From NCBI GenBank assembly GCA_039000515.1, contig JBCFYV010001001.1, positions 11,211,373 through 11,275,372 on the forward strand: a stretch of DNA of 64,000 nt, read 5' to 3'. Shown here in pieces: positions 57,000 to 64,000 of this stretch; positions within the stretch are counted from its first letter, which is position 1, and the number at the start of each line of letters is the position of its first letter. A program made the translations under genes and the position numbers. Origin of the DNA: Timema cristinae (lineage: Eukaryota > Arthropoda > Insecta > Phasmatodea > Timematidae). The notes below the pieces were generated by a model that worked only from the letters and a program-made list of their open reading frames with translations, had not been told where the DNA came from and ran no database searches.

Positions 57000-57690
57000 A
57001 GCTTTATAAATAAATAAATAATAATCGTGGTTAAACAATATTTTTGAAAATCATCATATAAATATATGTCTTAAAAGAATTAACTCTTACATTCTCATAT
57101 TACACCCTTCCTAGAATAAAGTCGACTATAAGTTCTTAATGTGATGCTGAATAATGGTGAAATATGTATCCTGGGACATATAACAAATAGTGACAAGTAG
57201 GGAGGGAATCAATGGTAGACAAGAAGACTTGAATGGGAGGCAGGGAAATCTCTATGACATAATCATGATTCAAAGTTCACCACAAATATTCTCAAAGGTT
57301 TTCTACCTTGCTAGGTTGCACCCGTCGGCTCTGGGAGTATCTATGAGTACTTGTTCATACGTTGATATAAGGTTAGCTTCCTCACATTGGGGCATAGCAT
57401 TGAAATTTAACATAATTTTTACCACATAATATTAATTTTCCCATTTTTGTCTTATTTTCAGGTAGCTTTACTGCGCCCAGTGTACACACTTGCCTTAAAT
57501 AAAGGTCTTACTGCACATTAGGGTTTATAATCTTATAAAGGTTAGTGCACTTTATTCTATTGAGGTTAATAATGTCTTGAATTAGGGGATATGACTAGAT
57601 CACTGCACTGATATTTTATACTATAAATACTAACAAGGTGTGAAAAAATAAATGACGAACAGTATTGTGGATGAAATTTTAAAACTTTAC
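57000..57690. other. Intergenic DNA, no gene recognised
   Basis: The frame at 57190-57429 (ARLHPSALGVSMSTCSYVDI) shows no known motif and no convincing splice sites. Confidence 0.4.
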
Positions 57691-57701
57691 ATATTTAATT
57701 A

Positions 57702-57884
57702 TTATTATTATTATCTTCATCACCGCGTCTTACTACCCGTTCGGGTTATACGCACTTATTAATGTATAATGGTAGGGTGATTGTGAGATGAAATGAAGGA
57801 CCTACAGTTTAACGTGGTAATCCGAACCACGGCAGAGGCCTGGCATTCCCCACATTCACCAGTTGTTATTAATACAGGTCTTTA
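57702..57884 (-). mobile_element. SINE family A, 5'-truncated
   Basis: A (TTA)n run is followed by TCTTACTACCCGTTCGGGTT, the best-preserved copy of the shared tail. The inverted body to TATTAATACAGGTCTT follows. Confidence 0.78.
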
Positions 57885-57975
57885 GTTGAGTGCTCTAAGG
57901 TGTTAGGTACATTCACAGTAGATTTACCTGCCAATGACAGGGAGATTGGGGTTTAATTCCTTCTCAGGTGTACTT
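57885..57975 (+). mobile_element. tRNA-like SINE head joined to the preceding SINE
   Basis: TTGAGTGCTCTAAGGTGTTA and GGGGTTTAATTCCTTCTCAG are A- and B-box-like, followed by GTGTACTTCAACACACACCC. It resembles a family B-type head. Confidence 0.4.
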
Positions 57976-58106
57976 CAACACACACCCACCCACCCACTCC
58001 CATACCCCACAATATGTTTTCCATTATGCTTTCACGCAGATTTGAGTACACTTCTCATAAAATCTCTATTCTCATCCGTAACAGCATATTATGTTCAGAT
58101 GTTATT

Positions 58107-58550
58107 AAGGGTGTGTGAATACTAAAAAATTGGAGTTTTAATAGCTGCTTGAACTCGACTCGAAAATATTACAAAACTAAAAAAAATCAACCAGATAACT
58201 CAGAATTTTCAATTTGTTCTCAAAAATTCCTGGAATTTAATCACTTTCACTCAATTTTAAGAAATTATTTCATACCAAATAGAATTCCTCAATATTTCCT
58301 TTTGTCTAATTAAAAAAATAAATATTTAGTGCCTTTATTAACTATAAGGTGTATTTAAAAACCAGAATAGTGTAGTTAAATTATTTTACACACAACAGAT
58401 TCTAAAAAATTTTGTACTTATGATTTAGGTATAAATGGATCTATTACAGAAATTTATCTCAAATATTTTTAGTACAAATATTTATTTAGATTACTTGAAC
58501 TTGAAAAAAACTTTTATGTTTTCATTTAAAATGTCTACTTGCACACCCCT
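58107..58550. mobile_element. AGGGGTGTGC-type MITE
   Basis: AAGGGTGTGTGAAT and TTGCACACCCCT are inverted ends of the same type as 5820-6280. The flanks ATGTTATT and ATGTATAA are only a weak duplication. Confidence 0.5.
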
Positions 58551-58804
58551 ATGTATAACCCAAACAGGTACTTTTAGTGAAACATGGAAACAAAAACACA
58601 CACAAAAAATGTTAGTGGTTTTTTAAACATTTCATGAACAACTAACAAAAAAACACAGATATTGTGTCATCAAATACTATTAATTTGGGTTTGAAGTGTG
58701 TGTGTGCATACTTTCATCGAGTGTATGTTGGAATACCTATCATTAGTAGGCTACAGTTCACTAATTTATTGTCTATAAAATATATAGTATTTTATTAACT
58801 TTGT

Positions 58805-58890
58805 AGCTCGACAGCTTAGTTTACTTAGGTGTGAATCTTCCTTCTGATCTAAGGGAATCAGGTTTAACTCCAAGCCAGGTTGAAAAATTT
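58805..58890 (+). mobile_element. tRNA-like SINE head
   Basis: CTCGACAGCTTAGTTTACTT and CAGGTTTAACTCCAAGCCAG are in the spacing of an A-box and a B-box. The body was not defined. Confidence 0.4.
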
Positions 58891-59277
58891 ATGAGGTTGA
58901 AATTGTATTTGGACCTTTTCACATAGATGAATTTAATGGTTGGTAGCTTGTGTCATATTTATTCTAAAATTAAAACCATGCACCCACCAGAGTTTTTTTT
59001 TTTTACCACACATAAAGGAATTGTGTCAAGGTACATTTTGCAGACAAGCAATGGATGAGCAATATTGCAAACATTCATCTTATTCATAGTAGTAGGTCTA
59101 TCCTATCGGTAATGAGATTATTGATCCCCCAACATTTTTTACTGGAGAACTTTCTGAATTTGTTTTATTTCTATTGTTTGGTTGACTAGGGGCTATTTTC
59201 CTCATGAACTATCACTGTGGCTTTCCCCATTTGAACCAGCGTACAACTTACTAAATGCTTTTTTTATAAAACACTGT

Positions 59278-59511
59278 TTTTCACTATCTATTTAGGTTAG
59301 ATATGCATATGTTCTAATTATTACGCCAATGAGCTAGAGATCAGGAAGGTTGAATTTAGATTAAGTGTATCCACATTTGCGTGGAGGTAGAGCGGAAAAT
59401 CATTTTGGAAAAAAAACTTGACATACCCTACCTGGATTTGAACCTAGATCTTTCTTTCATCGGTAGTCTAGTCTATTGTGAGACCTTAGAACATGCAGCC
59501 ACTAAAGCAGG
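59278..59511 (-). mobile_element. SINE family B copy
   Basis: The inverted tail is decayed (TCACTATCTATTTAGGTTAG). The body TTTGCGTGGAGGTAGAGCGG and head CCTGGATTTGAACCTAGATC are clear. Confidence 0.7.
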
Positions 59512-59609
59512 TATAAACTAATTAATTCTCTAGCTAACAGACAAATATGTCTCCTGCCCATCACTAAAGCACTGTTAAAGGGGAATACCCAATTTCTACA
59601 ATGATAGCC

Positions 59610-59690
59610 CACATTTTTCTGCCCCATCAGGAATCAAACCCAGGACTCCTAGCACAGTAGGAAGATGTGCTACTGACTTAGCAAATTGTG
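59610..59690 (-). mobile_element. tRNA-like SINE head
   Basis: CAGGAATCAAACCCAGGACT is an inverted B-box region. TGTGCTACTGACTTAGCAAA is the inverted A-box region. It is similar to 43340-43440. Confidence 0.5.
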
Positions 59691-60152
59691 AAGGCATTAC
59701 CTTTAAAACTACTTTTATTATATTTTCCACAAAAATTAACTGCATTTTGAAGCAATCAATTAAAATAAAAAATTAGTATTTAAATACACATTGTTTGAGC
59801 TAGTCAAGAAATTGTTAATATTAAAGAAACAATTTTTTTTTAAATCAATTTTTTTTTTATTATAGCTTACAAAATAGAACACAAAACAAGTAGCTTAAAT
59901 ACCAGGTTTCCTTTTAAGGGAGTTTTAGTCTTAAGTGTCTTATTAGAAGCTCTGTAAAATCTACCACCATTTTATATATGATTTAATAATATGCATGCAC
60001 CCATGCATTTAAAGTTCTGATATTTAACTACCTTGTAAAACAAACCAATAGGTCAAACATATTTTAATAACTTTTTGAAGGGCTCACTGGTTTCAGTTTA
60101 TAGTTGTCAAAATACTACAGTTTAATACTATGCCAAACAAAAAACTACTCAT

Positions 60153-60335
60153 CTTCAGTGGCTGAATGGTTTAAGGCATCAATCTAATGTTATAGACTGG
60201 CCTGTTGAATACGGGCAGATTAGGGCTCAAATCCCGGTTGGGTGTACTGACAGTGGTTTTTCCCTAGATGGTTTTCCACTCTTTTTCCCACACATGTGGG
60301 TAGCTTACCTCTAAAATGCTTCCTTCTGCTCCATT
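60153..60335 (+). mobile_element. SINE family B, 3'-incomplete
   Basis: The head CAGTGGCTGAATGGTTTAAG, B-box GGGCTCAAATCCC, body TGGTTTTCCACTCTTTTTCC and the start of the tail region are present. The shared tail itself is missing. Confidence 0.65.
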
Positions 60336-60349
60336 AGAGTAATTTGTAT

Positions 60350-60603
60350 TACGTCTTTCTACCTTTCCAGGTTATATATGTGTGTGTGGTGTGTACTAAT
60401 TCCACTAATGAACTAGGTATAAGGAAAGCTGCATTTTAGAGGAAGGGTACCCAGATTTGCGTGTAGGGAGAGTGGAAAACCATTCAGGAAAAAAAAACAC
60501 CCTCAGTACAACCAACTGGGATTCGAACCTCGATATCCTTTTCATTGGCAGTCTAGTCTAAAACGAGAGTAATGCCTTAGACCATGCGGCCACTGAAGAA
60601 GGT
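60350..60603 (-). mobile_element. SINE family B copy
   Basis: It follows the previous copy in the opposite orientation: GTCTTTCTACCTTTCCAGGT (tail), then TTGCGTGTAGGGAGAGTGGA, then GGGATTCGAACCTCGATATC (head). Confidence 0.78.
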
Positions 60604-60891
60604 ATTTGAGTAATTATCATGTTTATAAGCTGAACAGGTAATAAGATTCAGTGATAAAAAAACTAGAGTAAATTAATTTATTAATTACTCACTCCTCAGG
60701 AATAGCACCTGACTTATGTAGATAATACTGTCCAAACCAGGTATTTCATCATGGTGTGGTTTTCTTTAATCCCCTTTATAAAGCGTTGGGATTGAGGCCA
60801 GTGAAACCGTTTTGTCATATTTTAAACAATGCAACAAAACTGAAATAATTATTTTGAAAATAAATAAAACCATTAAAATTAAACCGATGAT

Positions 60892-61122
60892 ACCCGCTTT
60901 GGTGGCCACATGATTTAAGGCACTAATCTCGCAATAGACTAGACTGCTGAAGACAGGGATATCGTGGCTCTATCGTGATCAGTTGTACTGAGAGTGTGGT
61001 AGGTCCTAAATTGTTTACCACTCACCCTCCATACAAATGTAGGTAAACCTCCTCCTAATCCGTAACATATTATTGTAATTAGTACATAGATGTATATAAC
61101 CCGAACGAGTAGTAAGACACAT
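60892..61122 (+). mobile_element. SINE family B copy
   Basis: It runs from the head CTTTGGTGGCCACATGATTT to the tail TATATAACCCGAACGAGTAG. An A run follows. It is the third family B copy within 1 kb. Confidence 0.8.
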
Positions 61123-61139
61123 TTCACCAAAAAAAAAAA

Positions 61140-62290
61140 ACTGATTCCAATTTCAATGTTTTAGTGTTATCAATTGCAGAATGAAGAAAACCACTCTTCA
61201 TTAAGTTAAATTTTCTAATTGAAGTATGATATTGTAGCTGATATTTTGATTACTGTAATCAGCAGTTAGATTGTATCTTACATTTTAAAATACACCAAAT
61301 CCTTATTAGATCCCTGAAAAATGTTTTCATTTTCTGATGTATAAAAATTAACATATTAGCCTGTATAATTTTCAATGGGATTAATTCTTTGTCTATTAAA
61401 CAGATAAATTATACCCTTAAAGGGGGTTCAACCTGCTTCAAATAAGTATTTAGACTACATTCAGACACGTTAAAATAAATGCATTTCTTATCATTGTTCC
61501 TTATGAATTTATCAACATTATAATGATTATTTATCAGCGTGACATTGAGGAAATTTAAAGTGTTAATCATAGGGGGTACTGTATGGATTGTAAGGGCTCG
61601 TGGTATTGTATTGCAGGTTATGCTAAACAAATATAGAGTTTGTATCAATTGTTTACCGAGCACCACTACAATTTTGTGTAGGAAAGAAATCATATGCCTA
61701 GTCTGGCCGGTCGTTGATGTGGGCTGAAATAGCATTCAGACTGCCAAGTTCGTATTACACTATCAGATTAGACCTACATTTTGTGTGAGTTACTTAAAGC
61801 CCTTTGCTAGTTCTTGGTACACATGTTGTGTGACATATTGTCTCATCCTCCATCGCCACACACTTATTTTTAAACTATTTTTTATTGGTAGCCTCTAAAT
61901 CTTGCTCTTCACAAACACTCATTTCAGAAAATATTTTTCTTTGATACCAGTATAAAAAAATTGATTTGCTGTAAAGTTCTCAGTTTTAAAAATACCTTGT
62001 TGTGTTTCTATTGTGACTCTACAAATATTTACTAGTATTATCGTAATCAATCAAAGGAATAACAAAACTGGTATGCCTTTGAAAAAACAGGGAATGTCAG
62101 ATAATTTCATTTATCAGGGGAAAATTAGGGAATTCCACTAAGTTGACTAATATTTTAATTTTTAAAACATTCCTATGTTGAATTTTCAAACAGTTTCATT
62201 TTATAGTGGCACTTTATGCAAAGCTTCTAGTCTTCACAAATTGCGCATAAAGGGTGTTTACATGGCACATCATAGGCCTTTTTGCTTCAC
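61140..62290. other. Intergenic DNA, nothing recognised
   Basis: The overlapping open frames at 61409-61735 (-) and 61539-61727 (+) have no recognisable motif. CAGGGAATGTCAGATAATTT at 62089 and the related words near 63120 look like transposon remnants. Confidence 0.4.
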
Positions 62291-62297
62291 TTTAGAT

Positions 62298-62728
62298 CAG
62301 GGATTCCCAACCTTTTTTTTTGTTTGGAGGAACCATTAAAATATTTTGTAAATTCCTGGAGAAACCCTACCTGGCTGATATATTTAATGTTTGACATGGA
62401 TAAATTACCTAATATATTTGTAAGCCAGTAAGGTTGGTAAATAATAATTAACTCTTACTTTTTAATAAAATATTTTAAATGTATTTTATTGACTTATATT
62501 TACTTTTTACTGCCTTCATATTAACGTGGACTAGAAATATTCTTTTAACGTTAATTTTAAGATTATTACCAGCACTCTTATCTTCATCTTCTTCCGGCCC
62601 ACGAGTTCTCTTAACATATTTCCACATTATCAAAAAATTATGGGCAGACCAATAAAATGCAAGCTTTTGTTAATCCTCACGGCTCGTGGAAACCCAGTAT
62701 TCCAGTGAACTTCGGTTTGCATTCACTG
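62298..62728. mobile_element. Short hAT element with diverged right end
   Basis: It starts CAGGGATTCCCAACCTTTTT and ends CGGTTTGCATTCACTG. CTTTAGAT (62290-62297) and CTCTAAAT (62729-62736) are an 8-bp duplication with two changes of the hAT type. Confidence 0.65.
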
Positions 62729-63227
62729 CTCTAAATTAAAGATCTAACAATATATTATGTTATTTCTTCATATTCTAATAAATTATAGTCTCTTAGTCAT
62801 ATCAGCTTTCATTTTATTTGGCTGGAGATAATTTTGTAAACTCCTTCATTTTGGTTGTAATAAACAAGTAATTAGCTCACTGCAAACTATTATCTCTCTT
62901 CTATTTAAATCTACTCTTAAAATTATTATTAAAAACTGTCATTTTTTGTTTGTAGTTGTGTGATATATTTTATAATTTTATAATTCTTAGTAAACAATGT
63001 TAATACAAATTTAAGAGAACATGTTTATTTAGATTTTAAAACTTATTATATTATTCAGAAAAAACTGTGTGTGTGGGGGGGGGGGGGGTAGTTAGAGGGA
63101 TGTGACATACTTTTTAATCAGGAATTTTCGGAAATGATCAGGGGAAATCAGGAATTTCATTGGTCAAGTTGAGTAGACACCATGTCCTAAGGATGTGTTT
63201 GATCCAGTTAGCCTTGTACTTACATAA

Positions 63228-63461
63228 CTACAGTAGCCCCATGGCTTCTTTGGTGCTGACTGACAGCTCACAGCTGACTTCTGACAGTCATCATTTAGGT
63301 ATATACCTAAATTTTGACTGTCAGAAGTGACAGCTTCTAAACACATGTTTTTGCAAATCATATGGTTCGGCGTATGGATACATAGTTTGGTGTGGTAACT
63401 TTTCAAAGCCATCAGCTGTCAGTCAGCACCAAAGAAGCCATCTATGTGGCTACTATATGTT
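63228..63461. mobile_element. Nested foldback element
   Basis: The outer arms AGTAGCCCCATGGCTTCTTT, then GGTGCTGACTGACAGCT, and their complement enclose an inner palindrome (CTGACTTCTGACAGTC, then TTTAGGTATATACCTAAA, then GACTGTCAGAAGTGACAG). Confidence 0.8.
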
Positions 63462-63834
63462 GTAAGCAAATTTGTTGAAACAAGTACACTACTTTTAAAA
63501 AATAAATTTACATCGCTATTCAAAACTATTTGATCCCATTTTTAACTGTGAAACCTATTGGATATCAGTATACAGTTGTTAACAAGCACAGGCTAGTTCA
63601 TTGTTTTTTTATTATTGCTAAGTATAACAAAATAGTAATCTTTTTTTAAAAGTAAGTCACCTAACTTGACCTCTACAAATAGTTAAAGGGTTTAAATAAT
63701 TATGAATAAACTTAAGGTGTCCCCAGGCAGACCAACATGCATCAAACTTTGTCAAAATCCTCACAAGCTAACAGCAACAGTAAATATAACGTTTGTTTAT
63801 TGTTATAACATCTATTACTATCTTTCTGACAAGA

Positions 63835-63900
63835 CATCTTGTGAATGTGTGGAATGCCAGGCCTCCACCGTGGTTCGGATTCCACGTTAAACTGTAGGTC
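63835..63900 (+). mobile_element. SINE family A body fragment
   Basis: GAATGCCAGGCCTCCACCGT and GGTTCGGATTCCACGTTAAA match the body of the full-length copies. Head and tail are absent. Confidence 0.75.
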
Positions 63901-64000
63901 TATCTTTAACAAATCTTGCCATTTTCTGATAAAAATGTTTTGTTCACATTTTAATGAAACAATTCCAATTCATGTATTTATTTATAAGTACTAGAGTAAG

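Noticed and set aside
61409..61735. Overlapping open frames on both strands as a small gene
   Set aside because: No motif, no splice signals and no conservation evidence.

Overview
The window is AT-rich, intron-rich eukaryotic DNA packed with transposable elements. It most resembles an arthropod genome, probably an insect. The clues are the multi-exon genes with GT-AG introns, the many tRNA-derived SINEs and hAT elements, an arthropod-type DDE-like transposon and an insect-like HP1 protein. The species cannot be named from the sequence.

Region 1 (1-20151, + strand) is the 3' half of an ABC transporter gene of the ABCC10/MRP7 type. Nine exons join in frame and encode the second transmembrane domain and the second nucleotide-binding domain, about 539 residues, ending at a TAA at 20149-20151. 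The first half of the gene lies left of the window. Exon 8 lacks one base, which shifts the frame between Walker B and the H-loop. All other exons are clean. The introns hold SINEs, hAT elements, MITEs, a LINE tail and a GAT-type trinucleotide satellite of about 2 kb. Directly behind the stop codon sits an hAT-like element that carries a 49-bp minisatellite with 17 ATTAAA motifs.

Region 2 (20152-47330) has no recognisable host gene. It is a mosaic of mobile elements. The most interesting is a 2.73-kb DNA transposon (29308-32042) with terminal inverted repeats of about 35 bp. On the - strand it carries a frameshifted transposase-like gene of a widespread but poorly named arthropod family. Foldback elements with hammerhead-ribozyme-like cores, a 60-bp minisatellite, several hAT elements and LINE remnants also occur here.

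Region 3 (47331-51063, - strand) is a two-coding-exon HP1/CBX gene of 184 residues, with a chromodomain and a chromoshadow domain. Its 3.2-kb intron holds SINEs and a MITE. It looks intact and is the best complete host gene in the window.

Region 4 (51064-64000) holds no gene I can recognise, except a possible untranslated first exon of a + strand gene near 53.65 kb. It contains a MITE with long inverted repeats, many SINEs (a dense cluster at 59.3-61.1 kb), an hAT element and a nested foldback. Two tRNA-derived SINE families with different bodies share the same 3' tail, which suggests that one LINE mobilised both.
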